This document shows positions 1-11,900 of a stretch of 64,000 nucleotides of DNA, piece after piece (position 1 is the stretch's first letter; the number at the start of each line of letters is the position of its first letter). The notes under the pieces were generated by a model. That model saw only the letters and a program-made list of their open reading frames with translations, was not told the DNA's origin and searched no databases. The translations under genes were made by a program, and so were the position numbers. Source of the stretch: Chaenocephalus aceratus (taxonomy: Eukaryota; Chordata; Actinopteri; Perciformes; Channichthyidae); NCBI GenBank assembly GCA_023974075.1, contig CM043787.1, positions 35,225,218 to 35,289,217 of the forward strand. Direction: 5' to 3'.

Positions 1-1601
1 AGCTGGGTTACAAGACAGAAACAGTTTAAAGGTTGATAGGACCACGAAGGAAGTCATAAATAAGCGAGCCATGATAGCTATTTATTGATGTTTTCCGCTT
101 CCGTGGTATAGGGAGAGAAGAGTTTTATTTGATGAATATTTAATGCAAACAGAGAAACTTTTCCTGCTCTTTTCAGTGGGTGATGCATCTGGTCTTTGTG
201 GTTTTTCACACCGTTCGGCGATGATGAGTTGTTAAACCATACACTTAGGGGGACATGTTTAACTCTGATGCTTTCTCTTTGAAGGAGCAGTCTGTAAAAT
301 GTTTGTTTGTGAAGTGCCATCACAATATAAACCCCTCCACCAAAGTGAATGTTAAGCTTTAAAAAAAACGATCGCCCTTTAGCCGTATATACAAAAATCT
401 ATATTTTTGTATGTGTTTTGAGCTGGTGTAACTACATAGGTAATAGTCTCACAAATATAAAAATGAACCAAGCGGACCAGATTGTAGGATCTAAATCAGT
501 GGCCTTGTTCATTTTCTTTGTTACACATCTCCTAAACTAATCAGCAGTTGTAAATTGTCTTGGTTGCTTTGCTCATGGTGGCATTAGTGCACTTACACCA
601 TAGGAACCTTTGCAGAGCCTGTCTGCCAAGTATTTGTAAAGCAGTCTACGCATAGACATCCACTCAGTTTGGATGAATAAGAGGCTCCATCAATCTGTCA
701 CTGATTGAGATAGCACAGATGGAGGCTTGGGGCTCCCCGATGCTAGGTGCTGTCCAGCGGGGTGTAAATTATGACTCTGTCTCACTGTGTGGGTTAGTGG
801 CCCTGCCTCGCCAGAGCTGACCTGCAGTTCTGGAGTTTTTCACTTCAAAACCACCATCTTACTGCGATCAAGATCAAACAGAGCCAAAGTTAGGGGATAC
901 TGTGCAACTAAATGATTTATCACAACGAGCACAGCGAGAACTCTCCCCCTCCTCCTCTGCCTTTGCTTACACAATCTCCCTGTTCGCACACACATGGCCA
1001 CATACTCTCTAAAACACATCTCTTTGATTGTGACAGGGTAAGTGTGCAGCGCCATTAATATGTCCATTGGTGTGAAATGCCTACTTGTGTAGCGAGTGTA
1101 AATTATCATCTTAGCAGAGACGTCAACATCATGTCCCCTGTCTCTTAATCACTGTTTAAGGAAGAGCAGTGACAGCGAGGTTACCCTGTGAACTTCCAAT
1201 ACCTTCAGTGTGCGGCCCTCTTGACAAAGGACGTGTAAATCCTTACGGTGTCATTCTGAAAAACACTTGGCTTCATAAATCTGTTGGCCTATAGGCTCTT
1301 TCTCCAGCAAACACGACACATAGCAGACACAGAAGTGGAAATGCGTCATATTTCTTTAAAAATGAATTCCTCTTTGTCCACTGATCCCACGAGTAAAACT
1401 ACTGTTCTTCTCCTTGACCCAAGAATTAGAGAACGGTTAAGTACACAGGAAACCCATCAAACCTCAGATGTTCCAAGGAAAGAAATAACACCAGTAGTGA
1501 GCGGAGAGGTCCATTTTATTGTTTGTCTTTTAACTTTTTAAACACCTAGTCAAAATTGTAGATCAAGTTCTGATGCATTTTTTAAAATAAATGTATATTA
1601 A

Positions 1602-1993
1602 AGGTGGGGTAGGTAATTTTGGAGAAACCAGCTCGAGTGCGCTAGAATTTGAAAATACACAGCCGGAACAAATCTGCCACTTCCTTACAGAGCCGACCTC
1701 CTCCAACACACACGAACGCACGAACGCGCACATGACCAATGAGGACACGAGATAAGTTTGTGTACAGATGGAAGGCTGACAGGCAGGTAGGCCATCCAGT
1801 TATTTTAGCCGGGCCGGCTAAAATGATTGGTCGTGCTTTTTACAGTATTACGGCTTCCATAGATGAATTTTTTTTATGGATTTTTTGTCAAAGCACTTAA
1901 GATATTCATTGCTATCGGGATGTTAAGAGCATTCCATGGAATATAACAAAAAGTGTATCTCGAGCCGGTTTCTCAAAGGTACCTACCCCACCT
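1602..1993 (+). mobile_element. TTAA-flanked MITE, copy 1
   Basis: The 392-bp element begins AGGTGGGGTAGGTA and ends with the inverted complement TACCTACCCCACCT. It is preceded by TTAA (1598-1601) and followed by TTGA, a one-base change from TTAA. No open reading frame of note. The target site points to the piggyBac or Kolobok groups, which both use TTAA. Related copies lie at 56336-56713 (inverted) and about 62423-62797. Confidence 0.85.
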
Positions 1994-3507
1994 TTGAGTC
2001 TGAAAGTTTATATATTTGTGTGAAGTGCGGAGAAGTTTTCTGGCTTTTACTTCACTTTTGATATTTGAAAATGTAAGTTTTGAGGTTCACGTATGCTCAT
2101 TGGGTATATCAATTACTTAACTAACTTAAGAAAGCAGTTTAATAGCGCCAACAAGAGGGGTTTTAGTTTTATTTGTGTATCTGTTAGCAGTATTACAGAA
2201 AAGATAGTGGCCCGATTTTCATATAGCTTGTTGGGAGGATGTAACATGGGCCAAGAAATAACCCGTTAAATTAAAGTCAATCTTAGTTACAAGACAGAAA
2301 CAACAATATTTTTCGTATTACCATTGTGAGATAAGGCATGGGCCTGACAGAGGTCTGCGCTCTCAAAGTGGCCTTCTAGTTGGATAAGAATCTGCCGAGC
2401 AATTTTGTCAAAAGCAATGCATTTATATATAAAAAAAAAGTCCTTTGTTGTGTGTTTTCAGAAAAAATTATTCCAATTATGATTTATATAAGCCTTAAAA
2501 AAGTATTTCATATAAACTGTCTGACACTGTGGTGATGTGCAAAGTCTCTCTGCCTGCTTAAAACAACCGAAACAGTGAATAAGAAGTTGTTTTTGTAATT
2601 ACAACCTTATGTCAAATTAGTGTTTTTCTCACATAACTTCTGAATCAGAATGAACAACTTTAACCACATGCCCACATACATTGACGATACAAAGACGTTT
2701 GCCAGTCAGTGACAGCGAGGTCGCCCTCGCCAAACCCAGGAGCGCCGGCTGGCATTGTCTGAGGGTGTGTGAATGAAAAACATGAAGGCTCCATGGTGTC
2801 ACACATGTGGAGAGGAGTAGGAGCAGAAAACACCAGCTGGTCTTCACTTTCACATAGTCTCCAATCACTTGTAACAGTAGTAATTCTAAGACTTTTGAAA
2901 CCCATCCAAAGAGGAAATGGAGGTCCTGTGATAGGGGAGGATATGAAACTTCCTGCGCAGACGAGCGTTGCAGGTGCCCGGCCTGGGTGCGTCTGGCTGT
3001 GGATTCTTGGCTTGTTGTGTATAAACACACATTTATATATAAAACCCCTGTTTAAACGCTAAACTAACCCCATCTCTTGCCCCCACCGATCTTACTTTTA
3101 GACAAGAAATGAGTTTCATGTAATGTTCTTTCAGCCGTTAGCGTCTGAGCTGTGAGAAGAACAGGGAGCCAAACAGATGTTTTGTTGGCTGCAGAAAGTA
3201 TTTTGGCATTTCTAACTTCCCATTACAGCTTACTTCTAAAAAAAAAAGAATTATTATCACAAAAATAATCTTGCAAAGTGTTGTTAACATGGAAAATATA
3301 AAGTGCAATTAACTTTTTACTTGGTGCAAAGTGAAGAACATTGAATTTTTATTTTAACTGTTTAAAACGTTTTGTAACGGATGACGATGGTTAAGACACC
3401 TGCACCAAATGGCCAACTTAATGAGCAAAAGAAACGTTGAAACGTGTTTGTGTTCATCATGTCTCATCTTTTCATTATCTCCATGGCCAGGCTCTCTCTG
3501 GATGAAG

Positions 3508-3517
3508 TGATTGACAG
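3508..3517 (+). promoter_or_regulatory. PBX-PREP/MEIS composite site (TGATTGACAG)
   Basis: A perfect match to the known PBX-PREP/MEIS heterodimer consensus, within a unique block upstream of aldh1a2 exon 2. Hox-Pbx-Meis control of Raldh2 has been reported in vertebrates. Function here is inference from the motif alone. Confidence 0.4.
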
Positions 3518-4454
3518 GTTTTTCAGAAAAGCCTGGGAGTTGCTAAATGTTTGCAGCTGCCCTGTGGCCCATGGAGAAAGTCTTGACCTATATGCTTGCT
3601 GCTTAGCTCTAATCCACATCAGGCCTCCTCATTATGCGTCAGGCATCACAGATCACAGCTCTGACCGCGTTAAAGCGTTTCTTAATTAATGTAGTAGCAC
3701 AACATGTTAAAAATGTTTGCTTTAAAAGTTGTACCAAGGATTAATTGCGAGAAAGTGAAATAGTTTGTTTTGAAAATGTTGTCATCTGCAGTCTGGTGGT
3801 TTTTATAAACATAAAACCATCTTGTGGAAGGATAGTAACGACCCCGCAGGGAATGGGAAACACGATTTGTCATTTGAAAATGTTCACCCTTGCACTTGCT
3901 TTTTTCATTCTTGTGTTCTTGCCCGTCGTCCAAATGATCCTAAAAGCAATTTTAAGAAACCTTGAGAGTTGATTTAAGTCTCGGCCCTGTCATCTTAATC
4001 AAGTCTCTCAATGGAACGAGACAAAAGTGTAACACCAGTCCGAGCCCAGAGAGAGGGCCGAGCCAAACGGCGGCTGACAGTTGTCCTTTTCTCGCTGTGA
4101 TTTAGGTGGCGGCCTGCTCCACTGTTCTCGTGCTTCATCCGTTCTCCTTTAGCAGCGTCTTGTGAGAGGGGTTACGCCATGCATAAAGCTACCCATGGTC
4201 TGCATTCTTGCTTGGACTGTTGAGGCTGTCAGGGGGCTCCTCTGATTTAGGGCGCCCCACTTCAGTGGCCCCTATAAATTAAAAAACTAATTCAGTGCTC
4301 TACAGGACTTTCTGTTTTTGTAGCTGGCCCTCTGCTCCTTATCGTTACTGACAATTTTATGAAGTGCTCTTAATGAGCATTAGATTAAAGGTGGCCTCTG
4401 ATGGAGGCGCCTGAGAACACTGGAGAGAGAAGCCTCTCTGGCCCTGTCTATCTT

Positions 4455-4482
4455 TGTGTGTGTGTGTGTGTGTGTGCGCGTG
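4455..4482 (+). repeat. (TG)n microsatellite
   Basis: A short TG tract ending in a CG-containing segment. Confidence 0.8.
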
Positions 4483-4655
4483 GGTAAAGGTGTGTGGGGG
4501 ATGGTGTGTGTGACCAGTACAAAGGAAACGTAGAGGAATGAGTGTATAACGTATGGTTCTGTGGGGTGGTACACACAGATACTGAACACCTTAAACGTCT
4601 GCATGTGAGTTATTCATACGCAGAGGCCACATTATGAGCCTGTGAGCCGTGGGAA

Positions 4656-4679
4656 TGAGGAGGAGGAGGAGGAGGAGGG
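4656..4679 (+). repeat. (GGA)n microsatellite
   Basis: About seven GGA units. Confidence 0.8.
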
Positions 4680-5813
4680 AGGCAGAGTGATGTGTGTGCT
4701 GCAACTCCAATAGTTTTCAGGCTCCCTGGCATTTTATACCAACCTGAAAGTAAACACGGGTAATAGTTTATAGCCAATTAAATAGTGCTTAAAGCCCACC
4801 GTTTATTGAGGTAAACATGTTGGAGAGTTTAGGGAGGCTTCGGCCAGTGGGATACTTGAACCACGATCTCAGGTTTGTATCCAAACTCCTCTAAAGTAGA
4901 AGGACGGTAAGAGCATATGTATTCACAGAGGGATATGTGCCAGCAGATGTTCTCCTGGCACTCTATCTATCAGGCAGACTGACAGCCATTAAAAACAGTG
5001 TGTGAGGAGTCCGCCTAATAGATCTAAACACGTCAACGAGAACTTTCAAAATATATATTTGCACATTTCAAATCACACTTGCATTTTGTTCAACTTTTCA
5101 TCAGCTTATAAAGGGTGTGTTGTATGTTTTCTGACATAATTTCCAGCTTTGCGACTGTGTAAACATTTATTTTACTTCTGGTCTTAATAGATGTCAACTA
5201 TGTTCTGTTTGGAATCCAAGGCGGTTGTTTAACGGAAGACTTGCTTTAACGCATCACAGAAACCAAGCGCGGCACGTGTTTTATGATCTCGTAAACGAGC
5301 AGAGATGTTGTGAAACGTGTGTCTGTGTGCTTGGGGGTGGGTTGGTGGGTGGGGGTCTGGTGTCTGATAGGGATTTATCTTCACCCCCACCCCTTTGTCT
5401 GGATGGTGGAGCACTCCCCAGAGAGCAATGCTGGACGGGCAGGAATCTCTGTCCAGATTTCCAGATTCTCCCATATCCCTTACACAAGAGCCCGAAGAGG
5501 GCTGTTAGTCTTTCACAGCTTCAACTACAAGCATGTGATGAAGTGATTACTCAACTTAACATAAATATTTAGAATATAAATACAAAGGGAAGTTATTATA
5601 TCCCTCTTAAGCTTGTTTGAATATATGTGTAATTATATATTTGCATACATATAATTAGTTTAAATTGTTTATTTTTAATAGGTTTTGAAAATGAATTGGG
5701 CTTTTTGCATCAAATTCATACAAAGGAATTTTCGACCCTGACTTTACGTATAGATTCTTTATTGCATCGCTTTACGAACATAGGAAAACTAAACATGCAT
5801 TTTCTCTTTGCAG

Positions 5814-5918
5814 ATTTTCATCAACAATGAGTGGCACAACTCTGTTAGTGGAAAGGTCTTTCCGGCCTATAACCCGGCTACTGGAGAGCAGATCTGTGAG
5901 GTCCAGGAAGCCGACAAG
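5814..5918 (+). CDS. aldh1a2: aldh1a2 coding exon 2
   Basis: A 105-base exon (35 codons, phase 0 at both ends) between tttgcag and gtaaat. It encodes a segment beginning IFINNEW and ending CEVQEADK, the start of the ALDH fold after the variable N-terminus. Confidence 0.95.
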
Positions 5919-8896
5919 GTAAATACTCTACAACACGGCGTCTTTTGTCTGTTTTTCACCTGGAAAACATGATTATCAATAACACACTATAAAAATACTT
6001 TGGGTCAAGAAATCCTGTATTTTAAAATGTGTGCGACAATGGACTTAACTTATCAAAAGTAATTTGGAATGGCCACTGTGTCAGTATTACAATATTATAA
6101 CATTGGATCATGATTAGTATCATTATGTTTTATAAACTGATTTTTATCTGAAAAGTGAACACATTTACTAGAGTTTCCTTAATAAATGTAGTGAAGATGA
6201 AGTAAACAACAATAACAAATGTATTTGGTATCCATATGCTTGGGTATATGATGTACTTAATAATTTTCTACAGCTGGATAGTTGGACAATAAAACTGGGT
6301 TTCAGTTTTTCTTCTTACAAGAGGCTTAAATATTGCTTTTAGTTCTTTAAATGCATGTTTATTAGTTGCTTCAAGATCAACATGAATCAATCTTTTATGA
6401 GAAAATAAAAAGTTGAAAAACTCAGCGTGCTACTGGCATGAAAAATGTCAAAGACACTTGTTTATTGGATCTGGTTGATAATGATGGGTTGATAATGATG
6501 TGTCTTGTCTTTGTAGGCGGATGTTGATAAAGCGGTGCAGGCGGCGCGCCTCGCCTCCTCTTTGGGCTCCGTGTGGCGGCGCATGGATGCGTCTGAGAGA
6601 GGGCGGCTGCTGGCCAAACTGGCCGACCTGGTGGAGAGAGACAGTGTCTATCTAGCAGTAAGTTATACTGGCATGACTCAATTATTGTTAATAACTTTTT
6701 TTCAGTTTAGAAGAGTTATTTCCCACATGGATAACAATTATTAACAAATGGCGTCTTATCTTCTTGATTGCTTTCCTATTAATGTAATCATTTATATCAT
6801 CTCTGTAACTGTAGTATAACCATTACTCCTTTGCCTGATTATTTCATTTGATACCTTCTGCAAAGCACTTTGAGCTGCCGCTGTGTTTGAAAATACTGAT
6901 AAACTTACTTTGCCTTAAAGGGAACATATAACTGTAACCAAGGGGCTGTATTTGTAGTTAAGTGTTATCTTAGTGTCACATTTCACCCGCGGGAGAGTGT
7001 AAAGACTGGAACAGTATGGAATTATGTGAGGATCACAAGGTTATATCACATATTTCTCAAACGTCTCCCCCGTCTCTCTTCAGACTATTGAGTCACTGAA
7101 CAGTGGGAAGCCTTTCCTGCCCACCCTGTTTGTGGACCTCCAGGGAACCATAAAGACACTGAGATACTATGCTGGATACGCAGACAAGATCCACGGCACT
7201 TCTATTCCAATGGGTAAGATCCTTTTTTGATTAAGACAGCATAGTTTTAGTGACATGGACAGACGGCAGACTGTTGTTTAGGGAGAGTGGTGGTTGGAGA
7301 ATAAAGGTAAAAGTAGATGATTAAAAGGAAGATAGTAGCGAGAAATGGGCTGCAATTATTTAGTTGTTTGGTCTATAAAATGTCAGACTATATATAAAAA
7401 AATATACTGTTAAAAGAATTCCAAGCGCATATCTTTATATATGTTGTCAGCTTAAAACCCAAAGATATTTACATTTATATGATATCAAAGTGAAAAAGCA
7501 CAGGGAATCTTCGTATCTTCCAAGGTTTTCTGTTATTTATGCCATTAAAAATGACAATGAATCAGTAATCAAATGAATTGCAATTTATTTGTTTTACCTT
7601 CACTCGATGTACCAAACCTACAACACACTTAGTTGAATAAAAGAAAGGTTTTGTAGGAGAAGCACACTTATACTCAGCAAAGTAAGACATCAAATTGGGG
7701 ATTACTCCTAACACTAACATTTATTGTCCTGTTGAGGCTGCCTCCAGTGAGTTTGGGGGTTGCTAGAGGGAAAAGTTGGCTGTCTGTTTCAACAGGAAGT
7801 ACAAAAAAGGAAAATAGAATAAGAGAGAGGACATGGGAAACCTCCTGATACCACCTTATTGTCCCTCTCAAAGCTTCTCTTGTACACTGCTGCCAAACCA
7901 ACCTCGGTGAGCTTTTTGCCAGGGCTTTGGTCAAAGCTTTATTGCTCTAGTGGAAATAAACAAGGGTATTCCTGTAGTCTCTATGATGTTAGGCTGTCCG
8001 TTAATGTGTTTGTTCAACAGTTGGGATGAAGTGCAGGATTTTTCCCATCAACAACCCTATTACATCTATCTGTCTTGCTGAGATTATCGTGTTAAATCTG
8101 TATCACAGACAGTGTGAAAGGAATAGGGAGTGACATTATGTGGAGCACCTTTGGCTACACAGTTTGGTATAGTTTACATTTCTTGTTCCAAATTGAAATA
8201 TAAGTCATCTCGCAGGAGTCATACTTTCAAACAAACCTGGCAGATACTTGAGCTCCTCCCGAAAACCTCATGTCTAATAGGTTTATAGTTTCATTCTCCA
8301 AACAATAACAGTATTGAAAGACCTAACATCCACTTTGGTATTACGGAAAAAAAGGTTGACATATGAGACCTTGTGCTGCAGTGTTGTGTCCATTGTCATA
8401 CTCCCACTGCATCCCATTGAAAATGCTTATCCGGCTTGTCATCTGCCATCGGTCATTCAAGTCCAAATGCAACATGAGTCAATGTTTCAGCTGACGACTG
8501 TTTTAACATATTTCTATAAATTTCTCAATATCAATTGTTTTTGTTGAATATGAACAAGCATGGCACACCCTCAGTAAGTGCCTCCTTTTACTTTGGTAAT
8601 GCAAGAGGAATGAGCAAACATTTCCAGCATAACACCCATCTCTATGACCTAAAACAGTTACACACATGCCTGTACTGTAGGAGGCTCCAAACGAAATGTA
8701 ATCTCTCACTGGGATAAAGCAACCAGGAATGTTGCGTGTGGATTCATTTACAAATTAACATGTTGAGTCAACAACACCGGGGGTATCAGGTGGTGACATT
8801 TTTCATGTCTTTCAGGCAATTACAAGCTTTAAACTACTAAAGCTAGAAATTAATAACCATGCTCTCTGTTTTGTTGTGTGTGTGTGATTGTGTGTG

Positions 8897-8966
<70 letters not shown>

Positions 8967-11900
8967 CTGCATGTGTGTTCCTGCACAGATGGAGAGTATA
9001 TATCATTTACCAGATATGAGCCCATTGGAGTTTGTGGACAAATTATCCCTGTGAGTATAACCCTTCCTACGAGTGACGTGCACGATTGAGACAAATGGAC
9101 ATAAAGGCTTGAACAAAAAAACATACAACAATGAATTGGCTGAGTTTAAAAGAGCTGTCGTTGGTTGTTACTCTGGCCTATTCGTTGAATTTCAATTTTC
9201 ATTTTCCAGTAATTCCCTGACAGACACTGTTTATTCGTGTAAATCCTGTGGTAAGCCCCCAAAATGACGGGGCCAGTGAGTTTGACTAATAGAGAACGAG
9301 AAGTGAGAAGCAGAAGAGTGAGCTAAGGGATTTAACAAAGTGCGTTTGAGGAGAAGAACTGTGAGAAAAGAGAGGAAAGATCAAGGAGAAAGAGACACTG
9401 TTGATTGTGCAAGAGTGCAGAAAGCGTGTGGTTCTGCGTTGAGCCCCATGGGCTCCTGTGTAAAGCAGAAATAACACAGGCCTGTGTTTTGTACAGTGAT
9501 ATGGGTCTATTGCACATGTGTTGCAATTTCCCGGCTTTCTCAGAATACTGTGGGAAGAGAAAATACTGTACCGAGAACATTTTCTCACTTGACTATGTTT
9601 AGACAGAGTGAAAATGAGACCAAGTGACTAAAGAGCGATGAGTTATTGAGCTTGACTTGTGACCACCCAGTGTGTCAGTCAGATGCATGATGTCTTTTTT
9701 CAAAATGTGTGTGTTTGTGTGTGTGTGCCTCACAGTGGAACTTCCCTCTGATGATGACAGCATGGAAGCTGGGTCCAGCTATCGCATGCGGAAACACTGT
9801 TGTCCTGAAACCTGCTGAGCAGACACCGCTCACCTGCCTCTATATGGCAGCTCTCGTCAAAGAGGTAAATGACAGAATCCAACCACACATGTTTATGAGG
9901 CAGCCTGCCAAATTTCTTTTGGCCAGTCTTATGTTAATACTCCCAATATCAGAATCAGTTAACGGCTTCAGTTTGCCAAGTACACAGTGTTCACTGTGAA
10001 TCTGGCCCAACACTTTATTTGGATAATCCGTCATTAACATAACCACAGGGCGATAAAGAACAGATGTTTGACAAACTGTCACTGGTTTTTCTGGCCCATT
10101 TTTCCAGAGTCTGTAATCCTAATTTTCAGCCTGAGATTAGCACCAAACAATGCGTGTGCTATAGTTAAAGTCAATCTAAATAAAAAACAAACAAACGTTT
10201 ATCACCCTTTCGCAGCGTTTTATTTAGAATGTAGAAAGATGTGGTGCTCTTCCAATAACATAAAAGCCATTATATTTGTTTGTGGACCTTTCAACATGAA
10301 CAAATTGCACTTTAAAACCCAACATGTCTTTAAAGAAACAGTGCTCTGGTTGCTCAACATAGTAGACACATGTGTGACTATGAACAGTTTTTATAGTTGT
10401 TGAGATTCAAAAATATGTTAAATTCATGAACAAACTAATCTTGTGAAAATCTTATTAAAAGACTGAGAAATATACCAAAACAACCAGAATTGTATTACTA
10501 TTACAAATAGTTGGCTGCTGAGCTATTTAGCTTCATTTATGTCTTACTGTTAAAACCAAAAATGACAAGTGGCTGATTGGGAATAAACGTCCGCGCCAGT
10601 CTTAAACTTAAGTAATCCAGACCCTACACGATATTGGATAGCAGTGCATGTATAGGTCAGTCACAGACTGAATGTGCTAATAGAGAACAGTGTTCACTTA
10701 ATGTTGTAGGTACTGACATACTTTTGAATTTGTATGTGATAAAAAATTAAAGCAATTCTTTAAATAAAAAATACATTTGCAATCAGCATCCTTAGAAGTC
10801 AATAGGAGGTTGAATATCAGTGCTAACACATTTCCAGAGACCAATGGAAGACAAAGCAGAGATTAAAACACAACAGAGCTGCATTTAGAGTACAGCTAAG
10901 TCAAGCAGTCAAGCCAGCATGTAATAAGACTTATTGATGTATGGAGTTGAACCATAACGTCATCACTATTGAAAGCAACAGAGGAAGTGAGTTCCTTTCA
11001 AGTTCCAGATGTACACATGCTTATGTAAAGGATAGGAACAAAGTATCATAATATGTTTATGTATTAAAACGTAATCACTCTGTAAATATCTCAGTGTCTA
11101 CATCCTCCCGCTCCCCCCCCCTGCCCTCTCTGGCCTCGTCTCTTTCTGGAGACTATCTGTCTGTCGCCTTCTTCTTTTTGATGTTCTCTCCATTCTCAGC
11201 TGGTCAGACCCTGGGTTGCGTCCGGATTCCCCCACACCGCCTGCAGTTTTGCTTGGCTTTGCTGTCATCTCCGCTAAAGCTTGTTTCCTCTCGTTGTTTT
11301 GACAGGCCGGGTTTCCACCGGGAGTCATCAATATTTTGCCAGGATTCGGGCCAACGGCAGGAGCTGCGATTTCTTCGCACATGGGCATAGACAAAGTGGC
11401 TTTCACAGGATCAACCAAGGTACGCTTTCTCTAATAACGTGGCTTACAGAAACAGCTGCCTATTGCTTAGTTCTGTCACAAGTGACACAGTGACCAACAT
11501 GTGCAGACCATAAGAACAGGCCGGGTAATTAGAGTATGTTGTGTGCAGGCATTGAAGTTTAAATGACAAACAAATGGGGTTTTACGTTAACTGTGCGCCC
11601 TGTCATTACTACTCATGACGGGGGGCTTTGATATTATCTGGCACACATGCACATATTTGCGCCGTTGAGAGTATACAAACACATCTCTGTGAAAACACTG
11701 CCGCTCTTCTGTTTCCCTCGCTGTCTCTGCAGTATTAATGCACCTTCCATTTAACTTACTATCCGGATAAATCATTGTATCTCTGCAGAACAGGGGAGCA
11801 GTTAATGGAAAGCTTAATCATCAAGGACAGACCATGTTAGGTGTTGAGAGCTCAGAGGTGTTGCGGTCTGAATGCATTCCTCAGGCCAGAGAGAGCAGCC

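Larger units (their letters stand above)
1..5813 (+). other. aldh1a2 intron 1 or 5' flank, non-coding
   Basis: No exon of a known protein was recognised. The stretch holds one TTAA-flanked MITE (1602-1993), short TG and GGA repeats, and unique, balanced-composition blocks that could be regulatory (about 590-830, 3440-3680 and 4000-4450). The small open frames here lack codon or domain support. Confidence 0.6.

Noticed and set aside
5225..5572. 115-codon open frame shortly before aldh1a2 exon 2
   Set aside because: Frames in both strands overlap a G/C-skewed low-complexity patch. No domain or splice support.
1..5813. Search for aldh1a2 coding exon 1
   Set aside because: No segment resembling the conserved N-terminus ending EIKYTK was found. 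It is probably upstream of the window.
8843..9124. Open frames of Thr-His or Cys-Val repeats here and at 29-31 kb and 34 kb
   Set aside because: They are translations of (CA)n/(TG)n microsatellites.
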